Shown: positions 15,790-23,372 of the stretch, piece after piece
Numbering within the stretch: position 1 is the stretch's first letter
Layout: the number at the start of each line of letters is the position of its first letter
NCBI GenBank assembly: GCA_949290085.1
Contig: CASEQH010000062.1
Location: 1-43,930 of the forward strand
Direction: 5' to 3'
Source of the DNA: an uncultured Bacillota bacterium
Lineage (GTDB): Bacteria; Bacillota_I; Bacilli_A; Erysipelotrichales; Erysipelotrichaceae
DNA length: 43,930 nt
Made by a program: the position numbers and the translations under genes
Notes under the pieces: generated by a model
What the model was told of the DNA's origin: nothing
The model's input: the letters and a program-made list of their open reading frames with translations, nothing else
Databases searched by the model: none

Positions 15790-16733
15790 ATATTTTCCTT
15801 ACCTGAATATTGAATCTGTAATTTGCAGAAAAAGTCTTCAAGAACGACTCTTAGATCCATATTTTTATAGCATTTGACCATTTTGCAATTTTCCTTCGAA
15901 AAATAGTGCATATCATCAGAAATAAAAGGAGCTTGTTCCCATTTTGCATTAAAAGGTTGTTCATCTAGCAGAGCGCCAATAGCTGTTTCGTCACAGATAG
16001 AAAATACTTCACTCATAGGCCATCCGTTCTCATTGGCCATTGTCAAAAAGTTTATTAGTTTATCATATAAATATTTTCCTATCTTTCCATAAGGTTCAAC
16101 TTTTAATTGAAGTTCGGCTAAGGTGACACGAGGCATATCATAAACATCAGTAGGAACATGCCATACCTCCGCTCCAGATTGAAAAACTATATTTGCCGCA
16201 GCTACATCATTCATTAAGTTAAATTCACGACCACCGGCAGGATATGTTGCCCCGCCGTTCCACACAACTACTAATTTCATAGCTATATCCGGTCTTTTAA
16301 TCAAAGCCGAAGCGACGTTAGTTAAAGGCCCCAAAACGCCAATATATAATTTTTCTTTAAGGCAGGCATCGGCTTGTTCGATTATAAAGTCGACTCCTTC
16401 ACTTTCTTGTGCTTTATACCGTTTAAAAAAACTTGGAGAATCATCAACTTCTAGGTTGGTTTTGCATCCTTTTAATAGTCTAACTTTATCAGTTAAATCC
16501 ATTTCTTTTAGTATTCTTGATACCTCATCATAGCTAGCTTGCATTGAATCTTTAATTCGCTGATGACCAAAATGTGTAGCAATAATACCTAATACATCAA
16601 GACTAGGAGACAACAAAGCATGAACAATTGCAAACGGATCATCTGATTCATTGTCTGCATCTGTGTCAATAATTACTTTCTTTATTGCACTAGCAGGGAG
16701 TTTAAAATGATAATTTTTTTCGAATTCTAACAT
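15786..16733 (-). CDS. Inosine-uridine-type nucleoside hydrolase
   Basis: Cleaves the N-glycosidic bond of a ribonucleoside to give a base and ribose. The 315 residues begin with the calcium-binding aspartate cluster DTDADNESDDPFA (usual form DTDPGxDDA), here lengthened by about two residues. GVLGPLTNVA at the middle and WNGGA further on are family motifs. A distal FSICDETAIGAL supplies the aspartate usually found in the PHDPLA region; PHD is replaced by CDE, so substrate choice may differ. Translation begins four bases after the permease gene, whose AAAGGATAG end serves as ribosome site. It fits between import and ribokinase. Confidence 0.85.
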   Translation of the reverse strand: MLEFEKNYHFKLPASAIKKVIIDTDADNESDDPFAIVHALLSPSLDVLGIIATHFGHQRIKDSMQASYDEVSRILKEMDLTDKVRLLKGCKTNLEVDDSPSFFKRYKAQESEGVDFIIEQADACLKEKLYIGVLGPLTNVASALIKRPDIAMKLVVVWNGGATYPAGGREFNLMNDVAAANIVFQSGAEVWHVPTDVYDMPRVTLAELQLKVEPYGKIGKYLYDKLINFLTMANENGWPMSEVFSICDETAIGALLDEQPFNAKWEQAPFISDDMHYFSKENCKMVKCYKNMDLRVVLEDFFCKLQIQYSGKENI

Positions 16734-16737
16734 AACA

Positions 16738-17571
16738 CTATCCTTTCATAGCACCAGCAGATAAACCTTCTACGAATGATTTTTGACAAATAAAATAAAC
16801 GATTATTGCTGGTACGGTAATAATAACAAGAGCGGCAAACAATGAAGTATATTCAATGTTATGTCGACCCATGAAATTTGATGCAGCTACTGGCAATGTT
16901 CTGAGGTTTTCGTCAGTCAATAACAAATTTGCATAGTAATATTCATTCCAAAAACCTAGACCACTAAATATAATTTGGGTCACTATACCAGGCTTAGCAA
17001 GGGGTAATATTATTTTTGTAAAACATTGAAATCTAGTAGCACCATCAATCATTGCTGCCTCTTCTAATCCCTGTGGTAAAGATATAAAAAATGCACGCAT
17101 AATAAACACACCCATCGCTATTGAGCCAGCCACATAAACCAAAATCAATCCGAAGAGAGAATTATTTAATCCTAAAGCCAAGCAAACTTGATAAGTCGGA
17201 ATGCCTAGCACGCCACTAGGAATCATTATGCCTAGCAATAAATAAATATAGATGATTGAACGCATTTTAAATTTTAGACGTCCTATTGCATAGGCAGCAC
17301 AGCAATTTACAGGTATCATCAATATAATCGCACCAGCAGTCACAAGAAAACTGTTTAAAAATTTTTGCCCTAATTCCCCTTGTTGCCAAGCTTTAATATA
17401 ATTATTAAATTCAAAGGTTTCTGGAAGTCCCCAAATATTAGTGTAAAATTCTCCCTCGCCCTTTAGCGAACACAAAACCATCCATATAATGGGATAAGCA
17501 CAAATAATGAAAAATACCATTACAATCAAGATTCCTAAGATTTTTGGTAAAGTTTTTTTAACAGAGGCCAT
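16738..17571 (-). CDS. Carbohydrate ABC transporter permease (MalG/UgpE type)
   Basis: Inner-membrane permease of a CUT1 sugar transporter. The 277 residues contain six hydrophobic segments, and the cytoplasmic EAA loop reads EEAAMIDGATRFQCFTKI, the coupling site for the ATPase. The C-terminus ends KSFVEGLSAGAMKG, typical of MalG-like permeases. It follows the other permease gene directly (stop and start one base apart). With the binding protein and ATPase upstream it forms a complete importer; the substrate is probably a nucleoside or ribosyl compound, judged from the downstream enzymes. Confidence 0.94.
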   Translation of the reverse strand: MASVKKTLPKILGILIVMVFFIICAYPIIWMVLCSLKGEGEFYTNIWGLPETFEFNNYIKAWQQGELGQKFLNSFLVTAGAIILMIPVNCCAAYAIGRLKFKMRSIIYIYLLLGIMIPSGVLGIPTYQVCLALGLNNSLFGLILVYVAGSIAMGVFIMRAFFISLPQGLEEAAMIDGATRFQCFTKIILPLAKPGIVTQIIFSGLGFWNEYYYANLLLTDENLRTLPVAASNFMGRHNIEYTSLFAALVIITVPAIIVYFICQKSFVEGLSAGAMKG

Positions 17572-18465
17572 CTAATTTACCTCACTTTCTTTTCTGGTCA
17601 TGAAATATAATTGAATTAAACCAAAGATAAACGCAATTGCAAAAGTGATTATCGTCATGGCATTGGCTTTTCCCATGTTTCCATAAGTAAATGCGGTTCG
17701 CATGATATATGTTGCTGATACTTCTGTCGCATGGAATGGTCCTCCATCCGTCATGATGTGAACAATGTCATAGTTTGACACCAGACCACCAGTGATTGAC
17801 ATCATCACATTTACAACAATAGTCGGATTTAGCAAAGGAATAGTAATATTTTTAAACTTTTGCCAAGCGCTAGCACCATCAATTTCAGCAGCTTCATAAT
17901 AATCTTGTGAAATTGCTTGAAGACCAGCTATATACAAAACCATGTGATATCCAATCCATTTCCAAACATCAACTGCAATTACTGACCACATCGCACAAGT
18001 AGGATCAGACAACCATCCTTTAATCCAATTGTCTAAACCAATGAGACTCAAAAAGGAATTCAACAATCCAAAAGTGGGATTAAAAATCCACGTCCATAAT
18101 ATTCCGATAACAATATAAGACATCATTACTGGCATATAAATACCAGATCGAAAGAAATTTTTTAAAGGAAATTTTTTAACCAGTATAAAAGCTAAGACAA
18201 GTGCAATTATATTTTTAAATATTGTTACGGCTATAGCATAAATAAAAGTATTGCCGATAGCTGTCTTATATACTTCATCTTCCAAAACAAACAAATAGTT
18301 TTCGCCAGCATTAAACGTCATTGCTCCATAACCATCCCATTTGAAGAAGCTAATAACTAACCCGGTAAGTAAAGGAACGATTATTAATACTGTAAATAGA
18401 ATAAGAGCTGGTGCGCACATTAGATATGGGAAATACTTTTCTTTTAGTTTACTTATTTTTTCCAT
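17572..18465 (-). CDS. Carbohydrate ABC transporter permease (MalF/UgpA type)
   Basis: Partner permease of the importer, 297 residues. Six transmembrane segments are visible, beginning at about residue 15 (YLMCAPALILFTVLIIVPLL). The EAA loop is YEAAEIDGASAWQKFKNI. It forms a heterodimer with the MalG-type protein. The ATG follows AGAGGAT. A strong RNA hairpin lies between the binding-protein gene and this gene and may lower the expression of the permeases. Confidence 0.94.
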   Translation of the reverse strand: MEKISKLKEKYFPYLMCAPALILFTVLIIVPLLTGLVISFFKWDGYGAMTFNAGENYLFVLEDEVYKTAIGNTFIYAIAVTIFKNIIALVLAFILVKKFPLKNFFRSGIYMPVMMSYIVIGILWTWIFNPTFGLLNSFLSLIGLDNWIKGWLSDPTCAMWSVIAVDVWKWIGYHMVLYIAGLQAISQDYYEAAEIDGASAWQKFKNITIPLLNPTIVVNVMMSITGGLVSNYDIVHIMTDGGPFHATEVSATYIMRTAFTYGNMGKANAMTIITFAIAFIFGLIQLYFMTRKESEVN

Positions 18466-18484
18466 ACTTATCCTCTCAGAAGAG

Positions 18485-18513
18485 GTAACGCCATGATTTT
18501 GTCATGACGTTAC
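18485..18513 (-). promoter_or_regulatory. mRNA hairpin between binding-protein and permease genes
   Basis: GTAACGTCATGA and TCATGGCGTTAC form a 12-base stem with a five-base loop in the minus-strand RNA. The only irregular pair is G-U in that strand, but C-A in the opposite strand, so pairing favours the sense mRNA. There is no U-tract, so it looks like a stabiliser of the upstream mRNA or a partial block rather than a terminator. Confidence 0.75.
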
Positions 18514-18517
18514 GACA

Positions 18518-19873
18518 CTAGTTTTGAGGGAAAACCATCTGAGCTTCTTCAGTTGTAAAATTATCCCACCATGCATAAATGTAATCATTTTCTCTTACAA
18601 TTGTTTCATATGCCTCTTGAACCATTTGCACAGCTTGTTCAGAATCAATTGTGCCTGCAGCCAATGCCGGAATCGCTTGGCAGAATGCATCATTGATTTG
18701 TGCTGGCCAAATCCAGTCAAGATATGTAATGGCATGCGGAGTTACAACTTCATTCATTTCTTGAATAAAAGCATCATCTGAATTTTCGACATCTTTCATT
18801 ATCTTAAATTTAGTTGCTCCATTTGCATTTAATACCTTAGTGGCATTTTCTGGTCTTGTCGCAAACTCCAAGAACTGCTTCACCATCTCTAGACGAGAAT
18901 CATCAATAAATGCTGGTACACATAATGAACCATCTCCTATACCATAACCATAATAATAGTCGCTAGCTCCATCCATGATTGGATATGGAAGAACGCCGTA
19001 CTCAAATTCTGGATTAGCACTACGAATGTCCGCTAATGTTGAATCAAGAGTAAAAATCATAGCTACTTTTTCTTGAACAAAAGAAGCGACTAAACCTGTT
19101 GTATCAGTATCGAAAGAATCGGTCTTCATTATTCCTGCTTCAAACAAATCAGCGATCCAATCAAAAGCTTGAATCTCCGCTTCGCCATCAAAAGTTTTAT
19201 CTCCATTTAAAAAACTTTCCACATTAGCAATAGATTCTCCACCCGTAGCTTCGCCATAAGTAGACATGTAAAGTCCAGGCCAAGCCCAAGTATCTTTACC
19301 ATTAATCATTAAAGGGGTTATACCTAATTTATCATTAATGGTATCAGCTACGCTTTCTAACTCAGCAAAAGTGCTAGGTACTTCAAGACCTAATTCATCA
19401 AACATAGTTTTGTTATACATAATGGTCCAAGAACCACCGTCTGCCATTGGCAAGCACCACAAATAATCACCCATATAACAACTATCAAGAACTCCTTCTT
19501 CGTAGCGATCAATTACTTCTTGATCAACCAAATTAGTTAAATCTTTAATCATAGCGCCTGGGCCTAAAGGAGATTGAATCAAGCCTACTCCTTGAATCAA
19601 CACATCTACTGGAGTATTAGATAATTTCATTGAATTAAGTAATTCAGGGGTTTCTGACCAAGTTCCTTGATAGGAAGCCTCTACTTTAATACCTGTTTCT
19701 TCTTCAAAATCTTCGAATATTTCTTCCCATGCTGCAGTTTGCTCATCGGTTAAAACATAAGAGAAGAAATATAAAGTATTTTCATCTGCCTGTGATTCTT
19801 GAACATTAGAACCGCAGCCTGATAAAACAGTTAATAATAAACACGTCAACATCAATGTGATAATTCTTTTCAT
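18518..19873 (-). CDS. Extracellular solute-binding lipoprotein (sugar ABC importer)
   Basis: Substrate-binding protein of the importer, anchored outside the membrane. The signal peptide ends in the lipobox LSGC with the lipidated Cys 20. The mature 430-residue domain resembles cluster-D sugar-binding proteins (SBP_bac_1): YFFSYVLTDEQTAAWEEIFEDFEEETGI, MYNKTMFDELGLEVP and TWAWPGLY are usual elements. Many aromatic residues could line a sugar or nucleoside site. AAGGAGG lies five bases before the ATG, the strongest ribosome site of the operon, as fits a protein needed in excess. Confidence 0.94.
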   Translation of the reverse strand: MKRIITLMLTCLLLTVLSGCGSNVQESQADENTLYFFSYVLTDEQTAAWEEIFEDFEEETGIKVEASYQGTWSETPELLNSMKLSNTPVDVLIQGVGLIQSPLGPGAMIKDLTNLVDQEVIDRYEEGVLDSCYMGDYLWCLPMADGGSWTIMYNKTMFDELGLEVPSTFAELESVADTINDKLGITPLMINGKDTWAWPGLYMSTYGEATGGESIANVESFLNGDKTFDGEAEIQAFDWIADLFEAGIMKTDSFDTDTTGLVASFVQEKVAMIFTLDSTLADIRSANPEFEYGVLPYPIMDGASDYYYGYGIGDGSLCVPAFIDDSRLEMVKQFLEFATRPENATKVLNANGATKFKIMKDVENSDDAFIQEMNEVVTPHAITYLDWIWPAQINDAFCQAIPALAAGTIDSEQAVQMVQEAYETIVRENDYIYAWWDNFTTEEAQMVFPQN

Positions 19874-19888
19874 TTTTACCTCCTTAAA

Positions 19889-21040
19889 TCAATCACAGTA
19901 AAGTATATTTTTTCCAGTCTGAATATCAAATAAATGAATCATCGATAAATTCATATTGAGATTAACAAGTTGCCCACTTGTATAGGTATTGCTGCCTTCC
20001 AAAGGAATTGCTGCAACAATGTCTATATCATTGAGTTTCAAATGGATATGTACTTCTCCGCCCATCATTTCAACAACATCAATTTTTGTTTCAAGACCAT
20101 TTTTGTTTAAAAATAAATGCGATGGTCTTATACCTAATTTAACTTCGCAGTCATCGATATTTCTCGCTTTTAACTGCTCACTCATTTCGTGACTCAAGGA
20201 AAAAGTTTTTCCTCCAATGCTAATCTCGTATCCTCCCTCTTTTTTCTTCAATAAAACATCAGGAATTATATTCATTTGAGGCATTCCGATAAAACCTGCC
20301 ACAAAAAGATTACGGGGTTTATCAAACACTTCTTGAGGAGTTCCAATTTGTTGAATCTCGCCATCTTTCATTACAACAATCCGATCTCCTAAAGTCATGG
20401 CCTCAATTTGATCGTGAGTGACATAAATAAAAGTGGTATTTACCCTTTGGCGAAGTTTAATTATCTCTGCACGCATTTGATTGCGAAGTTTTGCATCGAG
20501 ATTACTTAATGGCTCATCCATCAGAAAGACCTTGGGATTGCGAACGATTGCTCTACCTATTGCAACTCTTTGACGTTGCCCACCCGACAAAGCTTTAGGC
20601 TTTCGATTCAAATAAGTTGTAATATCTAATATTTCTGCAGCTTCTTTAACCTTTTCATCTATAACGTTTTTTGGCATTTTTGCCAACTTCATTGAAAATG
20701 CCATATTTTCATAGACAGTCATATGCGGATACAAAGCATAGTTTTGAAAAACCATTGCTATGTCTCTTTCTTTTGGAGTGAGGTCATTTACTCTTTTACC
20801 ATCAATATACAAATCACCTTCAGTAATAGTTTCTAGTCCAGCAATCATTCTTAAAGTTGTTGACTTGCCACATCCAGAAGGTCCTACTAGAACGATGAAC
20901 TCCTTGTCTTTGATTTCAAGATTGATATTGTCTACACTTGCCGTATTAGATTTCTGAGCATTATTTCGCTTTTTAAAAAAGCCTTTTTTAATAGCTTGAG
21001 GATACACTTTTTTAATATTTTTTAATATAACTTCAGCCAT
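19889..21040 (-). CDS. Sugar ABC transporter ATPase (MsmK/UgpC type)
   Basis: Energises the importer. In 383 residues: Walker A GPSGCGKST at 53-61, Q-loop VFQNYALYPHM, signature LSGGQRQR, Walker B FLMDEPLSN, H-loop YVTHDQ, and a C-terminal TOBE domain. A lysine-rich insertion of about 20 residues (16-36) separates the first strand from the rest; I recall similar inserts in relatives. Having its own ATPase, the system does not need a shared MsmK. It is the first gene of the operon, yet no ribosome site lies within 30 bases of the ATG; the nearest GGAGG is at 21072-21076. Confidence 0.94.
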   Translation of the reverse strand: MAEVILKNIKKVYPQAIKKGFFKKRNNAQKSNTASVDNINLEIKDKEFIVLVGPSGCGKSTTLRMIAGLETITEGDLYIDGKRVNDLTPKERDIAMVFQNYALYPHMTVYENMAFSMKLAKMPKNVIDEKVKEAAEILDITTYLNRKPKALSGGQRQRVAIGRAIVRNPKVFLMDEPLSNLDAKLRNQMRAEIIKLRQRVNTTFIYVTHDQIEAMTLGDRIVVMKDGEIQQIGTPQEVFDKPRNLFVAGFIGMPQMNIIPDVLLKKKEGGYEISIGGKTFSLSHEMSEQLKARNIDDCEVKLGIRPSHLFLNKNGLETKIDVVEMMGGEVHIHLKLNDIDIVAAIPLEGSNTYTSGQLVNLNMNLSMIHLFDIQTGKNILYCD

Positions 21041-21076
21041 TTATTTAAACATGGGATGATATACCCGATTTCCTCC
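21041..21076 (-). promoter_or_regulatory. Displaced ribosome site and three-codon reading frame before the ABC ATPase gene
   Basis: GGAGG at 21072-21076 is 31 bases from the ATPase ATG. In between, ATG-TTT-AAA-TAA (21052-21041) ends exactly at the base before that ATG. Ribosomes could start on the tiny frame and restart, or the GGG/CCC-flanked segment between could fold and shorten the distance. Whether the tiny frame is translated cannot be told. Confidence 0.5.
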
Positions 21077-21113
21077 TTTCAGTAAAACAATTTACTAAAA
21101 TGTTTTACTAAAA
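21077..21113. promoter_or_regulatory. Three phased operator-like palindromes at the ABC operon start
   Basis: Copies of an 11-base palindrome TTTTA(C/G)TAAAA lie at 21077-21087 (TTTCAGTAAAA), 21090-21100 (ATTTACTAAAA) and 21103-21113 (TTTTACTAAAA), each 13 bases from the next. The last covers the predicted transcription start near 21109. A fourth exact copy lies in the leader of the divergent regulator gene (21210-21220). They are the best candidates for the binding sites of that regulator. Confidence 0.65.
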
Positions 21114-21115
21114 GA

Positions 21116-21144
21116 ATCATAGAATATTATTCTTACTATGTCAA
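21116..21144 (-). promoter_or_regulatory. Sigma-A promoter of the ABC/nucleoside operon
   Basis: A perfect TTGACA at 21139-21144 and TATGAT at 21116-21121 with 17 bases between. It is one of the best promoters in the window, which implies a need for repression; operator-like palindromes begin right behind it. Confidence 0.88.
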
Positions 21145-21151
21145 TATAAAA

Positions 21152-21210
21152 ATGTAAGCGTTTAATTTTGCAAAAAATAAAACTTATATGGTAAAATGTA
21201 AGCGAAAGGT
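21152..21210. promoter_or_regulatory. Two cre-like elements sharing ATGTAAGCG
   Basis: ATGTAAGCGTTTAAT at 21152-21166 matches the CcpA cre consensus except at the last two positions. ATGTAAGCGAAAGGT at 21196-21210 matches only its first half. The shared nine bases recur 44 bases apart. The first lies between the two divergent -35 boxes, the second on the start of the regulator transcript. Catabolite control or binding by the LacI-type regulator itself are both possible. Confidence 0.5.
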
Positions 21211-21220
21211 TTTAGTAAAA
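21168..21220 (+). promoter_or_regulatory. Promoter and leader of the regulator-kinase gene
   Basis: TTGCAA at 21168-21173 and TAAAAT at 21192-21197 with a TGn extension are 18 bases apart. The start near 21204 leaves an 18-base leader. AAAGG at 21205-21209 is a weak ribosome site 12 bases from the ATG, and the gap between is filled by the palindrome TTTTAGTAAAA (21210-21220), as expected for autoregulation. Confidence 0.7.
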
Positions 21221-21221
21221 T

Positions 21222-23108
21222 ATGAATATTAAAGATATAGCTAAAATGACCGGTGTATCTATTACCACAGTTTCCAAAATAATTAATAATAAAACAGAAG
21301 ATATTTCACAAGAAACTATCGATAAAGTAATGGCAACAGTCAAAAAATTTAACTACACTCCTTACGGCTCGGCAAGAAAGAATAAAACTAAAAATTTTGT
21401 CATTGCCTTGCTTTTAAAAAAAATGTATAACACAAATCTAATGATTAATTCTTTGGTAGAAAGCTTGGGCAAAGAAGGCTATTCGCTCATGCTGTTTGAT
21501 TCAGATGATTCAATAGAAAAAGAAAAGATAAATTTAGCTAAAATAGCTTCAAAAAATCCCGATGGTTTAATATGGGAAATAGTTGGACAAGAAAGCTATA
21601 ATAATCTAATTTATCTAAACAATTGTACATGTAAAATAATTTATCTTGATCCTAAGTATGAAAAAGAGAATACATATTATATCGACTATACTAAAATGGG
21701 TTATGTGGCCACTTCCGCCCTCATTGAAAAAGGGCACACCAGAATTGCCTGCATATTAAAAGAAAATAGCCATCGAAGCGAAGAATTCTTTAACGGTTTT
21801 AGACAATGTTTATTCGATAATAATATTCCATATCAAAATGAAATGTACGTTCCTTTTGATAAATTTCATCCAGATATTTTAAAAAATGGATCTTTTACAG
21901 GTCTTATATGTTCTCATTTCGCTATTACACAAAAATTAATTATTCAATTTGAAATGTTGGATATCCATTTGCCTCTGGAATTATCACTCATTTCATTGCG
22001 CGATGATGTAAGAGAGGCTATTGATTTAGCTAATATTTCTACAATCAAAATTCCTAATTATGAATTTGGTTCCTTTTTAGCTACGCGCATAATTAATCTT
22101 TGTGAAAATAAAGGAGAACTAAATAGCTCTTTTGAATATAATATTTCCGTTGAATCATATAAAACAATAGACATCCCTTTCAATATGAGATTTCCTAAAA
22201 TTACTGTTGTAGGAAGCATAAATACAGATTATTTCTTTTATTTAGATGATTTTCCCGTTCAAGGAAATACTGTTGTTGCAAGCGAAAATGTTGTAATACC
22301 AGGAGGAAAAGGCCTTAATCAAGCTATTGCCATCTCAAAATTAAATAAAGAAGTAACATTGATTGGAAAAATTGGAAAAGATCAAGAAGCTTCACAAATA
22401 TGCCAAGTATTAAGCAATCATAATGTCGACATTCGCAATTTGATATCAAGTAGCAAATATAGAACAGGTAAAGCTATTATTAATATCAATCATAGTGGTG
22501 AAAGCACAATTGTCGTTACTAAAGGGGCTAATTTTTCATTGTATGCTAAACATATAAGCGATCATATGCGAGCTTTTGAAAATACAGGTATCTGTCTCAT
22601 GCAAAGTGAAATACCTATGAGCGCAATATCTGAAGCAGCACGGATAGCAAAACTTTACCGAGCTACTACCATTTTAAAACCGGCTTCTATTTCACATATG
22701 AACGATGAAGATTATTCTAACATAGATATATTCATCCCCAATCGCAATGAAGCACTAAAATTGAGCGGTAAAAGTAGCATCGAACAAGCAGCATATTACT
22801 TTTTGTCCAAGGGCCCTAAAACAATTATTATCACTCTAGATGCCGATGGTGTGCTCTTGTTAACAAATGATGAATTAACCTATTTTGAAGCACTTAAAAC
22901 TGATGTAATAGATGAAACTGGGGGATCAGATGCTTTCATTTCAGCATTAAGCGTAAAGTTACTTGATGGTTTTAGCATCCATGAAGCAATAAATGCAGGA
23001 ATAATTGCGGCTAGCTTTTGCATCTCTCGTTTTGGAGTATCTAACTCTTTAATCGACTATGAAACTTTGGAAAGACGTTTGGTCCACAATAATATGATCA
23101 AAAAATAA
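21222..23108 (+). CDS. LacI-family repressor fused to a ribokinase-like domain
   Basis: A 628-residue two-part protein in one open frame. Residues 1-55 are a LacI helix-turn-helix (MNIKDIAKMTGVSITTVSKI, then the hinge-side NYTPYGSARKNKT). About 60-320 resemble the periplasmic-binding-like sensor, shortened at its end. From about 322 (ITVVGSINTDYFF) a complete PfkB kinase fold follows with GGKGLNQA, IFIPNRNEA and DETGGSDAF. The usual anion-hole sequence GAGD or AAGD is GGSD, TLGxxG is TLDADG and NPAP is KPAS, so catalysis may be weak or lost while the base aspartate remains. It is divergent from the nucleoside/ribose operon and probably controls it. Base composition is like that of its neighbours. 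A frameshift or stop between the parts is excluded by the reading frame. Confidence 0.88.
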   Translation: MNIKDIAKMTGVSITTVSKIINNKTEDISQETIDKVMATVKKFNYTPYGSARKNKTKNFVIALLLKKMYNTNLMINSLVESLGKEGYSLMLFDSDDSIEKEKINLAKIASKNPDGLIWEIVGQESYNNLIYLNNCTCKIIYLDPKYEKENTYYIDYTKMGYVATSALIEKGHTRIACILKENSHRSEEFFNGFRQCLFDNNIPYQNEMYVPFDKFHPDILKNGSFTGLICSHFAITQKLIIQFEMLDIHLPLELSLISLRDDVREAIDLANISTIKIPNYEFGSFLATRIINLCENKGELNSSFEYNISVESYKTIDIPFNMRFPKITVVGSINTDYFFYLDDFPVQGNTVVASENVVIPGGKGLNQAIAISKLNKEVTLIGKIGKDQEASQICQVLSNHNVDIRNLISSSKYRTGKAIININHSGESTIVVTKGANFSLYAKHISDHMRAFENTGICLMQSEIPMSAISEAARIAKLYRATTILKPASISHMNDEDYSNIDIFIPNRNEALKLSGKSSIEQAAYYFLSKGPKTIIITLDADGVLLLTNDELTYFEALKTDVIDETGGSDAFISALSVKLLDGFSIHEAINAGIIAASFCISRFGVSNSLIDYETLERRLVHNNMIKK

Positions 23109-23184
23109 AAATATGTTAATTATAGTGAAACTAAAAATATTGACGAAATATGTAAATTTTAAAGTAAAGCATAGTCATCTGTAA

Positions 23185-23217
23185 AAGAAGGGGGCTAATC
23201 CCCACCCTTCTTTTTTT
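23185..23217 (+). terminator. Terminator of the regulator-kinase gene
   Basis: AGAAGGG pairs with CCCTTCT around a G/C-rich inner stem and CTAAT loop, followed by seven T. It lies about 80 bases after the stop codon; between the two I see nothing. Confidence 0.9.
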
Positions 23218-23372
23218 GTGTTCAATCTTTAATTATTCATGATACAGAACCTCAATGTTTATATAATTTTGAAGAGTCGCAACATACAAGATATTTTATT
23301 AAAGAAAATAAAAATTATAAATATCATTGTTTAAAGACATGCTATAATTTAAAAGTTATGAAGGGAGATAAT
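23218..23372 (+). promoter_or_regulatory. Spacer with extended -10 promoter of the F420-ligase-like gene
   Basis: TATAAT at 23343-23348 with the TGn extension would start transcription near 23355; the -35 is weak. AAGGGAGA at 23360-23367 is the ribosome site. Upstream, about 45 codons without stop (from near 23227) run in frame into the gene but have no start codon; they may be a gene remnant or chance. Confidence 0.6.

Noticed and set aside
22150-22200. Internal start for a separate kinase at the ATG near codon 322 of the fusion
   Set aside because: No good ribosome site before it; the long frame is uninterrupted, so a fusion is the simpler reading.
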